This document shows positions 46,696 through 57,639 of a DNA stretch of 64,000 bases, piece by piece. Position numbers and translations under genes: made by a program. The notes beneath the pieces are model-generated. The model was not told where the DNA came from. It did no database searches and worked only from the letters and a program-made list of their open reading frames with translations. Numbering within the stretch: the first letter of the stretch is position 1; the number at the start of each line of letters is the position of its first letter. The stretch spans positions 1 through 64,000 of the forward strand of contig ARYC01001308.1 of assembly GCA_000711775.1 (NCBI GenBank), given 5' to 3'. This DNA is from Oxytricha trifallax. Lineage: Eukaryota > Ciliophora > Spirotrichea > Sporadotrichida > Oxytrichidae.

Positions 46696-46908
46696 ATAAG
46701 TTAACATATTAAATTTGCCCGTAAAGGGATTTGGCTTCTCTTTCTTTTCTTCCTCTTAATGCTTGCTTGGGCCTATGTTTCTTATCTTAGTGCCAGCTCC
46801 TGTATCTATGTTCATCTCGTCAGGCTTTTACAAATCTTTGAAGAGCTCTTACTCAATTCATGTTTTACTTTGGACTTTCTCTCTCTGTTAACATGCTGCG
46901 CTCTTTCT

Positions 46909-47477
46909 TCAAATATATGGCAGTGCCAGGTTTTTCTATAAAGTTAGAAGACTATGCTTACTTGAGATGAATGGATGCTTTTGAAGTTCCTATAGCCAGT
47001 TGTCACTTATTTTAATATCTTGCTTCTCTTTTTTTTCAGGAGAAATGCTGTAGAATTTCTTGCGAGCTTCTTAAATTACTTCATTTAAGTACTCAGGTTT
47101 CAGAGTTGCAAGAACACCAAAGAAGAAATTTCTCTCTGTCAACTTATTAGAGGCAGTAATTTTGATGGAAGGTAGATAGCAACATCTGGATCACTCATAG
47201 CATCATCGTTGAGATTTGTAACTGATATTTCAGGGTAGTTAGGAATCATCCATATTTCATTAGAATTAAATGCTTTTTTCTCTTCACTCAGTAAGGCTTT
47301 TAAGAATGAGATTTTAGATCCTTCCTGGGTTGGCAAGAACAATCCAACTATGGTTAATCTGTTAGTATTAGTTAAAAGTTTATTACCTTGCTAAACCAAG
47401 TACCTATAGAGGTCCTCTTTACTTCGAAATTTTCCTATTAAATCTTGAGATTAAATTCTCTTCATTGCATCATTCAT
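46909..47477 (-). CDS. TBE 22-kDa protein, one frameshift
   Basis: Met at 47477 (MNDAMKRIQSQDLIGKFRSK) with EDLYRYLVQQGNK, FLPTQEGSKISFLKALLSEE and MIPNYPEISVTNLNDDAM. A one-base shift after IYLPSK (about 47160) moves the rest (ASNKLTERNFFFGVLATL) out of frame, so the length is not a multiple of three. Aligned copies are at 25385-26153 and 52491-53260. Function unknown. Confidence 0.75.
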
Positions 47478-47639
47478 AGCCTCAATCCTGCTTCCTCTTT
47501 CTAGAAATATTAATGAAATTTTAAATTATGGATATCCATTCTAAGTTTATTAAAATCTTACTACTATATAGGGATGACCTACTAAAGATCAACCTTAAAA
47601 AGATATGAGAAGAAGCATTGAAAAAATTACTCCAAGTCT

Positions 47640-47900
47640 CACAAATTAATTTCCATTTTTTCAAACTCTCTCCATTAAATTGCTCCTAATAATGTTAAAT
47701 TATTTTAGGAGGTCCACCAAATTAAGTTCTAACTTTATTAGGAGTTAAATTTTATGTTTAAAACTTAATTAGGAGCAGATTAAATTTAAAAATGCTTAAT
47801 ACTTTTACCTCCAAATTAAGTTCAAACTTGATTTGGAGGACCTTCTAGAGAAACAAAACTTCATTAGGAGAATTTTAATTTACTAAAACAAATAAAATTC
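47640..47900. promoter_or_regulatory. Divergent promoter spacer with TTAGGAG/CTCCTAA repeats
   Basis: At least six TTAGGAG, CTCCTAA, GGAGG or CCTCC motifs alternate with AAATTAAGTT units between the 22-kDa (minus) and 57-kDa (plus) genes. The motif set differs from the GGTACTAATTAA set of the other TBE subfamily. Confidence 0.5.
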
Positions 47901-48050
47901 TCATAAAATATGTCAACTTACAGTCTTCAATGGTTACTTAATTTTCTTACCTCTCAGCCCAGAATCTACCAGAATGTCTTATACTCGACTATTATAGTTT
48001 ATCAAGGTATATTTTATCATTATTATAATAAAATTTATCAGCAAACTAAA

Positions 48051-49506
48051 ATGAGCGCTAACCTGTTAAGAAGAGCGGCATTACTTGGATCAAGTCAATA
48101 AAAGTTATCATTCCAGCAACCAAGAAAAGTAGAGACCAGAGACGCTTGTACTCAGTGGGAGCCTACTTATGACAACTTTGACCAGTCTAGCTTTGAGATT
48201 TAAATTTAAGTTAAGAAGGAGATTATCATAGAAGCTGTGCAAATTGAGGAGGAGGAGTTTAAACAACCCTCCATAGAGCATGAATAAATACCAGCCAAAG
48301 TTGACTATTAATGTAAAGAATGCAATAAAGTTTTCCCTTACAAGTCAACTTATAAGAGACACTTGAGAGATATACACAACGATATGCCAAGGTTATATCT
48401 CAAGCATTAAAAGAAAGATGGGAAGTATGTCTGTGAGTTCTATGAGAAGCCATATTCTCATACAAGAGACCTCAAAGTGCACTTAAAGAAAAAGCACAAT
48501 TAAAGTTTTGTCTTTATTCATGAACCTACAGGGAATAGATTCCTCTAAAAGAGGAGATCAAGAAACCCAATGGAGTCTCTTAGAGTTGAAGTCTAGAAGT
48601 AAGTTAAAATGAAGAAAGCAGTCAAGAACTTTCGAGTTTCTGATATCAATAAAATCTTGGTTAAAACAGAGGCAATAAAGATTCCTATATTAAAAATTAT
48701 TGACTTAGATTCTTTCCTAGAAAGCTACCTCACTCTTGAAGACAAAATAGAGAAGAGAGTCATTACTGATGACTAATATGCTTACAAGATATATCCATTC
48801 AATTACTACCTTGCTGATGACAAGTTCCAAATGGAGTTTGCTAATGAGTATTATGCTCTTTAAAAGGCAAAGTTAAATGAGTGCAGGCATAGCATCTAGC
48901 TTGATGCTATTTTACTTGGTAAAGATCATGTAGCCTTCAGGCTTCCTTTACTAGAATTGATTTACAGAGAATTCTTATCTGACTATGGATGCCAGAGATA
49001 AGTTAGCTAAATTGAATAGCAGATAGATGAGGGGATTAAAGAGCTTCTAAAGCTAGGTTATGTTGATAGACACTTAAAGCTAGAGAACATCATGATGAAC
49101 TTTCAGCCTCTTAGAGTTTATATTATTGACTTCAACAGAGCTCAAAGAGTACAAGCCTCTGCATAAGGAAATGCATACGGCACTCCTGGATATTTTCCAG
49201 AGAGAGAGAGAGAACTGGATAGATGGAGACACTTAATGAGATATCTGGGCTCTAGCAGTAATAACAATAGACAGCGTCATGCCAAGAAACGATTACTTTA
49301 GCTGCAGGGGTGAAAAATATTCTAAGCAGAGAATCAAGCAATATCTAGATAAAAATAAAATAAATGGAGGTCTCAGAGAACTTGCATATTCAACTATTAT
49401 CAAGCCAAGCTAAGAGAATTAACAAACAATAGAAACAATCAAACATCAACTTAGAAAGATAAAATTCAGAGAACTGCCACATGACTCTAAGCTTATGTTT
49501 GTGTGA
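48051..49506 (+). CDS. TBE 57-kDa zinc-finger/kinase protein
   Basis: Met at 48051 (MSANLLRRAALLGSSQQKLS) to TGA 49504-49506. Two C2H2 fingers: CKECNKVFPYKSTYKRHLRD and a second with CEFYEKPYSHTRDLKVHLKK (its second Cys is replaced). Kinase part: LGYVDRHLKLENIMMNFQPL (HRD order altered to DRH), VYIIDFNRAQR, GTPGYFPERE. Two probable defects: an extra GA in a GAGAGAGAGA run near 49210 shifts the frame, and a TGA stands where the sister copy has the Trp of QWD-WA. The C-terminus (RELPHDSKLMFV) resembles that of other copies. Confidence 0.8.
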
Positions 49507-49993
49507 AATATTTTAAAAACTCGCTTGTAATACTCACTTAAATTCCTAATATTTAAACATTAAACCCCTACATAAACCCTAGTAAAACCCTAATAAAGTA
49601 TGCAATAATAGTCTACTTTTATCAATCAAAAACTCAATCAAACTACTGAAAGTTTTTTGTGGTTTTAATATACAAAGCTCTTCTCTTTGAATCATGCTAA
49701 ATGGGCATTCCCTTCTGGTTAGTTCATTGAATCAAATCGCCTTTTTCTCTAGAGCTTCTCTGCTGTCCTCTTTAATACTCAAGATAATTGGATTTTTTTA
49801 AAGGCACTAATTATTAAGTCTCATTTCTTAATTCAAGAACTCACTCAAGTGATGCTTTTGCATATGATTCTTAACTTTAGCTGAGTATGTATAAGATTTC
49901 ATGCATTTTGAGCTTTAATATCTGCCATCCTCCTTATCATGCTTGAAATACACCTTAACCTTACTATAGTGTATTTCTTTAAGGTGCATTTTT

Positions 49994-51629
49994 GGGTATT
50001 GACGTCAGCGCTTGCTACCTGCCGTCACCGTTCGCTACCTGACGTCACCATTCGAGGTCACAGCTCTCACATGACGTCAGGACGTACCAAGTGACGTCAG
50101 TACATACCACATGACGTCAGGAAAAACGACATGGCTTCAGAGCTTGCTTGTGACGTCTGGGCTCAGCACATGAAGTCAAGGCTCGGTAATTGATGATAAT
50201 AAATAGTATTTATTATCATCAATTAATTTATCAACAAATTCTATAATTTAAGTTGAATTTTAGTTCTAGCGTTTAATTCGATATTAATTTAAAACTTTGA
50301 AATTAATTAATACATTAAGGTATAATTTTTAGTAATATATATATAAAACCTTATTTGACTTTAGTTTATAATATTCTAATTAATTTAATAAAGCATTAAT
50401 TTATTTTCTTTTTTAAATGTTCATAATAGCAAAAGTATTTCTAATAATATGAAATTGTTTTCGATTGAAAAGTTATTTTTATATTATATTAAATGTTGTA
50501 TTGATAAAATGTACATCTACTATTTTCTCTTTGAATATTAGAAATATGATATAAAGTTAATCATTTTTGTTTGAACAAATATTTTAGGAATATACTTTAG
50601 AGTATTTGAATAATTACTAACTTTTGTTAAATGTAATCTAAAAAAAATATAAAAGAATTTTATACTTAGTTAATTTTTCAATAAATTTAAAAGTGCTATT
50701 ACTAAAATTAAAATATCAAAATTTTTGCCTCCTTCATAATTATTTAATTTGTATATATTTTACTTAAATCATAATGAATCTTTTCAATTCAGTTAATAAG
50801 TGGGGGGATAAACTTTATTAAAGGACTACTTTTAAATTAATTTATATAACTGTATGTAATTATATTATTATCAACTTATCAAAATCAGTTAATTAAAAGT
50901 TTTTGAGTTTAGTATTTTAAACTCGATCGATTAATAACTTAAAAATTTTATTTTTTTATTTTCTAGATTTAATATTTATATAATAGCTTGTAAACGGTTA
51001 TATAGTTTTTATTTTTATAATTGAATTGCTTTCCTATCTAAGATTCAAATCCTTATTTTAGATATTTAAAAATACAATATTTTTTTCATTTAAAATTGTA
51101 TGAATTTTTTGTTTTACGTACTATTTTTATTTAAATAAATCAATATACAGTCCTATACAACTATTCGATATCATTTAATCTCTTGATGATTGCCTTCAAA
51201 ATCAGATTTAATATTTGAATAAAATCACATTTTATAATTGATTAATTCAAAGAATTCCAAAAATTTGGTATTGGAATTTTTTAATAACTACTTGCAGCAA
51301 AACATTAAATATAATTGGAATTATAAAATTATTACTTAAAAAAACATAGATTAAAAACCGTTTCTAAATATATTGATTATAAAGCAAAAATTCATTAAAC
51401 AATAGAATTAAAATTCAAATTAAATTACAGAATTTGCTGATGAATTAATTGAGCATTGACTTCATCTACTGAGCCCAGACGTCACTAGCAAGCTCTGACG
51501 TCATGTCGTTTTTCCTGACGTCACGTAGTATGTCCTGATGTCATGTGAGAGCTGTGACGTCATGTCTCGAATGGTGACGTCAGGTATCGAATGGTGACGT
51601 CAGGTAGCGAGCGCTGATGTCAACACCCC
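49994..51629. mobile_element. 1.64-kb element with TGACGTCA-rich terminal inverted repeats
   Basis: Begins GGGTATTGACGTCAGCGCTT and ends with the near-inverse at 51629. Each ~200-bp end carries a ladder of GACGTCA palindromes about every 20 bp (50001-50170 and 51475-51620). The ~1.2-kb middle is AT-rich with no ciliate-code frame, so the element is non-autonomous. It is inserted in a TBE 57-kDa gene next to T-runs, perhaps a TTTTT duplication. The family is not recognised. Confidence 0.82.
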
Positions 51630-52129
51630 TTTTTAAGCTGGATTCTGTTGAGAAAAAGTTTCAGCACTATTGGCACTCAAAGTGTTTTTAACTTTTCAAT
51701 AAGTCGCTGTTCTTTTTCCTCAACATCTGTTACCTATGTTTATACTCTTATCTCAAGTCTATCTTTCTTTTTCTTTTTCCATAAAAAAATCATGAGCTTC
51801 AAATTCAAGAGTTCTAAGCTCTACCTCCTTCATATTGTAGATTACTTCTGGCTTCTTAGTGGATCCTAAGTTTAACTTATGATTATCCAGTTCCAAGAGA
51901 AACTCCATTGCTGTCTAAGTTGAGCGCCATGTTTAAATTCAAATTTAAATTTCTATTATAAAGCTAATAATTCTTCTCTGGCTTAAGTAACACTATGAAG
52001 GAATCGTAGCTGCAGCGATATTCGTTTGATTTAAGTCTTAAAACTTCATATTTATTCTCAGTTTATAATTATAATTATTCTAATTCTACCCTTAATAATT
52101 TTGATTTTGTAATTGTGAAAAATTCAGGT

Positions 52130-52320
52130 TGGTGCTGGTTCCAATTAAGTCTTGAATCAGATTGGAACTTTTCCATTAAAACCTCAATAGTTGAAAACTA
52201 GGTACTAATTAAGTTTTGGTACTATTAAATTGGTACCAATCAAAATTATACCGGTACTAATTAAATATAACAAAATTTAGTATTAATTTTATGGAACTAA
52301 ATTGATAAAAATAGAGCTTC
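52130..52320. promoter_or_regulatory. Divergent promoter spacer with GGTACTAATTAA motifs
   Basis: Equivalent to 25030-25205, with the same iterated GGTACTAATTAA, TTGGTACCAAT and TTAATTAGTACC-type units between the 57-kDa and 22-kDa genes. Confidence 0.5.
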
Positions 52321-52490
52321 ATCTCTGAAGTTTGTTACAACTTCTGTAAATTTTCTCCACTTATCTTTACGGGGATGACCTTCAATAAGATGCCCATATT
52401 TAATAGTAAGACTTTATACATTAGGATCCAGAAGTCTATATATTGTAATTTGAAATTCATTAATATAAAGAGGAGCGAAGAGGAGCAAAG

Positions 52491-53260
52491 ATGGAATCAT
52501 TCAATGAACAAATTAAAAGGGTTGAGGCTCAAGAAATGATCTCAAGATACAGAAACAAGGAAGACCTCTATCGATCTTCGCTTAACAAGGTATAATAAAT
52601 TAATGCTAATCAACATAATATGCAGTGGGTTTATTCTTTCCAACGATAGAATGAACCAAGAATTCATTCTTAAAAGCTGTACTTTGCGAGGAGAAGAAAA
52701 CCTTCATAAAAAAAGAAATCAAACTGATTATAAAACCTATCTACCCAGAGATATCAGTCACTAATCTCTACGAGGATACGATGAAAAATGAGGATGTGTT
52801 TGTTTACCTTCCTAGCAAGAAATAACTTTCTAACAAGTTACCTGAAAGAAGCTTCTTCTTTGGTGTTTTTGGTTGAATATTTGAAAGAATTTATAGAAGA
52901 ATCTCTCAAGAAACGGCCCTTGATGAATAAAAGAAGCAAGGCATACTAATAAGGACAGCCTGGCTAGAGGAACTTAAGAGTTATACTTATCTTTCAAGAA
53001 AGCTTTAGCCTATATCTTTGTAGGAAAATCTGGAAGCTGGTATATTCCTTTTGAAAGAGAATGCAAAAGTTAAAATGGTGAGAAAACAGCAGACAGTTCA
53101 TTAAGTTAGCAAGAGACTATATCAAGAAATATAAAAACCAGTAGACATGAACATAGATGCAGGAGAAGGCTTTAAGAGAAAAAACTTAGGGCCTGTCAAG
53201 CCTTAAGAGGAAGAAAAGAAAGAGAAGCAGAATCCTTTTAAGAGCTCTTTAAATATATGA
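52491..53260 (+). pseudogene. TBE 22-kDa protein, decayed copy
   Basis: Starts MESFNEQIKRVEAQEMISRY. After LYRS a frameshifted stretch (about 52575-52640) replaces the LTQYGNYTS region. It resumes with PEISVTNLYEDTMKNEDVFV and KLPERSFFFGVFG, then an in-frame TGA before IFERIYRRISQ (Lys in the sister copy). Ends at TGA 53258-53260. Confidence 0.72.
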
Positions 53261-53301
53261 ACTAATTCATTTATTTAAGACTAAAACTTATTTATAAACA
53301 T

Positions 53302-54871
53302 TCATTCTCCCTTCTCTTGCACATATCGTAGTCTTATCTTTACTCACTCTCTTAGAACTACTCTGTATTAAGTCTACTGTATCAATAGGCAAATCATGCA
53401 TTTGATGATGCAGCAGTAACTTCTTGTAGTGAGTCTTGATTTAACTCCAGTAGAATTAAATTCCATTAAAATGAGAGCTACAAGGAACGTTAAATACAGG
53501 AGTCATGTTTAAATTTTCATAAGCTTTCTTTGATTCCTTTGTCTTATGGACTGAGAGGTTGTCAATAAACAGTATGATCTATTAATCTTGGTACTATTTT
53601 CTAAGCTTATGTAAAAATTCTATGAAATGCTCTCATTTAATGGAGTGAGGGTGAATAACATAACTTGCTAAACCTGTATCTTCACTAATATTATCCAAAA
53701 TTGCATGAGTTACAACCTTCACTTCTAATCATATACTTTTATATTATTGTACTTCTTGTACCAAGATTTTTTATGTAGGTGTTGAATGTAAACACAGCTT
53801 CATCAGAGTGTATTAATTTGATGTTATTAGAAATAGCTCTCTGCATTAACCATATATATAGTTTAGATTATTACGATAAAATGACACATCAAAATCAATC
53901 ACTCTCTTCACTCTGTTGACAGTCTTTAAAGTAATACCATATCTTCTATAAATTTAGCGATAGTCTATGGAGAGATTCATATGTCGGGAACTTGCGATGA
54001 AACATCACAGCTCGCTAGTTAAGTGGAAAGTGAGCCAAATACCTTAGAGTCACAAAGGTATTCATAATAATACTAAGAATACTTTTATTTTCTAGCAGAA
54101 TGAGATTTAGTACAAGTATTGAAATGTTTAACTGCTAGAGCACTGATACCTAATTAGCTAAAATAGATTATTTTTGGTGAAATTTTTTAATAAATCTACT
54201 TCTTACATTTCTTTTTAATTATATTAATTTATTTATATTTTTAGGTACTCTACCGCATTTAACCTGTTTTGCGGTAGAGTACCTTAATTATATTAATTAT
54301 CAAAATATTTAATTTTAAATGCAATGGATAAATATGAAATGTAGTTTTAACAAAAAGTAATATAGAAATTTATTTTAAATAAAAGTGAGGAATAATTTTT
54401 AAGTGTTGCTATATCAAGCAACAACACTTAACAATATGAGATTTTATAGCTTCTTAATTTTAATAATTATAATTTATAAATTTAATTTTAATTTCTATAT
54501 TACTTTTTGTTAAAACTACATTTCATTTTTATCTATTGCATTTAAAATTAAATATTTTGATAATTAATATAATTAAGGTATTCTACCGCAAAACAGGTTA
54601 AATGCGGTAGAGTACCTAAAAATATAAATAAATTAATATAATTAAAAAGAAATGTAAGAAGTAGATTTATTAAAAAATTTCACCCAAAATAATCTATTTT
54701 AGCTAAATATTTGAGGCGCTCTTGCATATGAGCTTTGCTATTGCTGCATAATTCAGCACTGGTTTAAACTTAATCTAAATTAATACTAGTACCATACCTA
54801 AGCTTAAGCAGTAAATCTAAATATTTCTCATCATAAATAGAACCCAAAAATCGCTTATTTCTATTTCTCAT
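53302..54871 (-). pseudogene. TBE transposase interrupted by a foldback element
   Basis: Met at 54871 to a TGA at about 53304. DDE landmarks are visible as FIHSDEAVF (about 53810, with Ser for Ala), ILFIDNLSVHK (about 53560) and the SPHFNGI-like segment at about 53460. The N-terminal quarter is separated from the rest by the foldback at 54155-54705; removing it restores the alignment with 26195-27194. Confidence 0.72.
54155..54705. mobile_element. Foldback (MITE-like) element, ~550 bp
   Basis: Arms of ~200 bp are near-perfect reverse complements (TAGCTAAAATAGATTATTTT... at both ends). Each arm contains its own hairpin, GGTACTCTACCGCA...TGCGGTAGAGTACC, so the structure is a hairpin of hairpins. 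It interrupts a TBE transposase. The design (AT-rich arms plus a GC-richer CCGCA/TGCGG sub-hairpin) is like that at 19359-19953. Confidence 0.87.
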
Positions 54872-55789
54872 TTTGCAATTGGCCAAATCTATCTACTAAC
54901 CCAAATATGTCCCCAACTATACCCTACAAATCAAATCATTAAAACATCTAATTAAGGGGTTTTAGGGTTTTGAATGACTAAAAAGTAGAGGTTGTCATTC
55001 AATCAATTTTAGCAGTATCAGCAAGGATATGGCTATAAAGTTATGTTATTCATCTTAACTCTATTAAGCGAAAGTAGCATGAGTTCTTAAGATTAACTTA
55101 GAGATAAGTATTATGAATATGAGATACTACTATTTGTTGATAAACTCTTAGTTTATAAGTCTAAAAAGGCTTGTAAAGAACTAAATATTCCTGTATAACA
55201 CTCCATATAGCATAAAATTAAAGGAGTAAAATTCTACTAAAGTTTGATCAATAATTACTACAAGAAACGATTGCTGTATCATCCAATGAAATATCTGCTT
55301 ATTAATACATTTAACTTTATTTCGAGTAGATGCAAAAGAGTGAGTAAATTTTAAGACGACAGTTTGAGCAAGAGAAAGATGAATGAATGTATAAATAAGA
55401 GTTAGACTCAAATGCATAAATAACATCACAAATTTAACGAACTATTAAAGGATTAGGCTTTGTTTTATATTCTTCTGGTGTTAACTAGAACCAAGGCAAT
55501 TATGTTAATTTAATCTGGCATATAAATCTATTTAAAATTTTCTTCTCCCTTAATTAATGGTTTAACACTTTCTCTCTCTCTCTGTCAACTTTGCATTATC
55601 TTTCTTATAAATAGACTAATTAACTGATTCTCTACAAAATTATAAATAAAGATTAACTGACAGTTAATAATGCTTCTTAAGCTTTTCAAACCAAATCTCT
55701 CGATATTAGTAAGCTTTGCTTATTCTAATCTTCTTGAGAAATAAAATAACGTTTCTTGTTAGCTTTATATATGATTTTTCTGAGATAAC

Positions 55790-56185
55790 TTTCTCTCAAA
55801 GTTCCAAGAACACCTAAAAAGAAATTCCTTTCAGGAAGCTTGTTAGAGAGTTCCTTCTTCTAGGAACGTAAACTACTAACTCTTCATCTTGCATAGTATT
55901 CTCATAGAGATTAGTGACAGATATCTTTGGGTAGTTTGGTATTTCTATCAATTTAATCTCATAGTTTTTAAATGCTTTCTTCTCATCACAAGAGTATAAC
56001 TTTTAAGAATGATAATTTAATACCTTACATAATAGGAAGTAAATAAAATTGCATCTTATATTTAACTATACTTGATATTATTATCATATTGAGTGAGATT
56101 TCAATAGATACCTTTCTTGCTTCATAAATCTTGAGATCATTTCTTGAGTCTAGACCTTTTTCATTTCAGCACTCATATATTCCAT
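55790..56185 (-). pseudogene. TBE 22-kDa gene, heavily decayed
   Basis: Minus-strand similarity to the 22-kDa copies: an IPNYPKISVTNLYENTM-like stretch around 55950-55900, NKLPERNFFLGVLGTL around 55850-55790 and an AQEMISRF-type stretch near 56140. Frameshifts and stops are frequent. Confidence 0.6.
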
Positions 56186-56339
56186 ATTTGTTCCTTCTCC
56201 TATTAATGAATTTTAAATTACAATTTATAGACTTCTGGATCTTAATGTTTAAAGTTTTACTATTAAATATGAGCATCTTATAGGAGGTCATCCCCGTAAA
56301 GATACGAGGAGAAAATTTACAAAAGTTGTAACAAACTTC

Positions 56340-56590
56340 AGATATGAAGCTCTATTTTTATAAATTTAGTTCCATAAAATTAGTACTAATTTTTTTTTAA
56401 TTTAATTATTACCGGTACTAAATTCGTTTAATTTTGATTGGTACCAATTAATAGTACCAAAACTTAATTAGTACCTAGTTATCAACTTTTGAAGTTTTAA
56501 TGGAAAAGTTCCAAAATGGTTCAAAACCTAATTGGTACCAGTACCAACCTAAATTTATTCTCAGTTAGTACCAAAATTAAAATTAATAAG
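56340..56590. promoter_or_regulatory. Divergent promoter spacer remnant with GGTACC/TTAATTAGTACC motifs
   Basis: The same motif family as at 25030-25205 and 52130-52320 in the inverse orientation, kept in an otherwise strongly decayed TBE. Confidence 0.5.
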
Positions 56591-57004
56591 CATAAAAATA
56601 TAAAAATTATATTTAAAAACTGATTAAATGACTGCTTATTGCTGAAATCTAGCCCATCATTATTTTTACAGTAGCAACTCTAATTCATAATTTCTATTGC
56701 TAAAGAAGATATACGAGCTTTAAAATAGAAATTTTAATTAAACACAGTGGCTAAATTAATTTGAAAAGCAGTTTTTATAGAAAATGGATAATTAAAATTA
56801 AATTTCAAATCCAATAAAATTACAGTATTTATCTAAATTGAAAGGAAGACAGATCTAACAGATCTTGAATTTTAGGAAAGTGTCTTCTTCATTGAATTAT
56901 AAAACAAGAATAAGAGAACAGATATGATAATTCAAACATTCATATTTAGTAAGTAAAAGAACAGACAGAGATTAAAAAGATAATTCTTTTAAATTAAAAG
57001 AATT

Positions 57005-57635
57005 GGGTGGTACCTCTCTCACGCCCCCACAATTATCAAAGCGAAAAATAAAATCAATAATTATATCACTAACCAAATTTAGGTCAAAAATCAAGAATTT
57101 AATAACCAAAAATATTAATCGAAACAATTTGAGGCAGTATGACTTTGAAAAAATTATCAATTTATTCATAAACACTAATATTTATATTTGTTTTTATTCA
57201 TATTACTATTTGAATAATTTTCAAATTTTAACCTATAATATTTTTATCCAGAATCTTGGAGGCAATATATAGTTCACTTTAATAGTGACAAAAAATCACT
57301 TTCATTCTAAAATAAATTGATCCTACATATTATTATCTTATAATTCTCTTTTTTGTTATTATTAAAGTGAACTATATATTGCCTCCAAGATTCTGAAAAA
57401 TATTATAGGTTAAAATATGAAAATTATTCAAATAGTAATATGAATAAAAACAAATATAAATATTAGTGTTTATGATAAATTGATAATTTTTTCAAAGTCA
57501 AACTGCTTCAAATTGTTTTAATCAATATTTTTGGTTATTAAATTCTTGATTTTTGACCTAAATTTGGTTAGTGATATAATTATTGATTTTATTTTTCGCT
57601 TTGATAATTGTGGGGGCGTGAGAGAGGTACCACCC
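57005..57635. mobile_element. Palindromic MITE-like element, ~631 bp
   Basis: Starts GGGTGGTACCTCTCTCACGC and ends with its reverse complement; arms of about 280 bp are almost perfect. An AAAGAAT-like direct repeat abuts both ends, perhaps a 7-8-bp target duplication. Inserted within the decayed 57-kDa gene of the outer TBE. Confidence 0.88.
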
Positions 57636-57639
57636 AAAG

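Larger units (their letters stand above)
45504..49666 (+). mobile_element. TBE (innermost), nearly intact
   Basis: Flanked by AAT at 45501-45503 and 49667-49669. Left end has C4A4-type repeats; the right end's telomeric run is slightly altered (AGTTTTTTGTGGTTTT). Plan: transposase (plus), 22-kDa gene (minus), spacer with CTCCTAA motifs, 57-kDa gene (plus). It belongs to the same subfamily as 1-784 and 785-11272, and differs from 23234-27303 in spacer motif and protein sequence. Confidence 0.93.
44384..51930 (-). pseudogene. TBE 57-kDa zinc-finger/kinase gene with three insertions
   Basis: Met at 51930 (MALNLDSNGVSLGTGQ) to TGA at 44386-44384. The C-terminal kinase part is intact enough to read MTFRDYLYHNRYPDYLNDIL and GYIHRDLKPQNFMLNLCPLE, with VVVIDRALS where DFN is expected. 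The coding DNA is interrupted by a TGACGTCA-ended element, a whole TBE and a MORN repeat; sequence resumes in register on each side (compare 23374-24823). Confidence 0.72.
44265..54972 (-). mobile_element. TBE (middle layer of the nest)
   Basis: Both termini have telomere-type repeats and are flanked by AAT (44262-44264 and 54973-54975). It closely resembles the TBE at 23234-27303 (same 57-kDa, 22-kDa, transposase order and orientation, same GGTACTAATTAA spacer). Insertions inside it: MORN repeat (44451-44790), a whole TBE (45504-49666), a TGACGTCA-ended element (49994-51629) and a foldback (54155-54705). Without them it would be about 4 kb. Confidence 0.9.
43325..55400 (+). pseudogene. Decayed TBE transposase split by a younger TBE
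   Basis: The N-terminal half reads CDEKYLDLVHQSKYGTSNN onward, then, after a MORN-repeat insertion at about 43606-43975, resumes with the cysteine/arginine-rich region and KFAHSNEAIF-like remains of the first Asp motif. The frame is cut at 44261 by another TBE and continues at 54976 with LLFVDKLLVYKSKKACKELN, the second Asp region. Stops and frameshifts are frequent. It illustrates how TBEs accumulate inside one another. Confidence 0.65.

Noticed and set aside
50190..50230. CRISPR-like array in the TGACGTCA region
   Set aside because: The short palindromic repeats have irregular spacing and no unique equal-length spacers, and the DNA is eukaryotic.
57003..57272. ORFs on both strands within the 631-bp palindrome
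   Set aside because: They arise from palindromic symmetry, are very AT-rich and resemble no protein.
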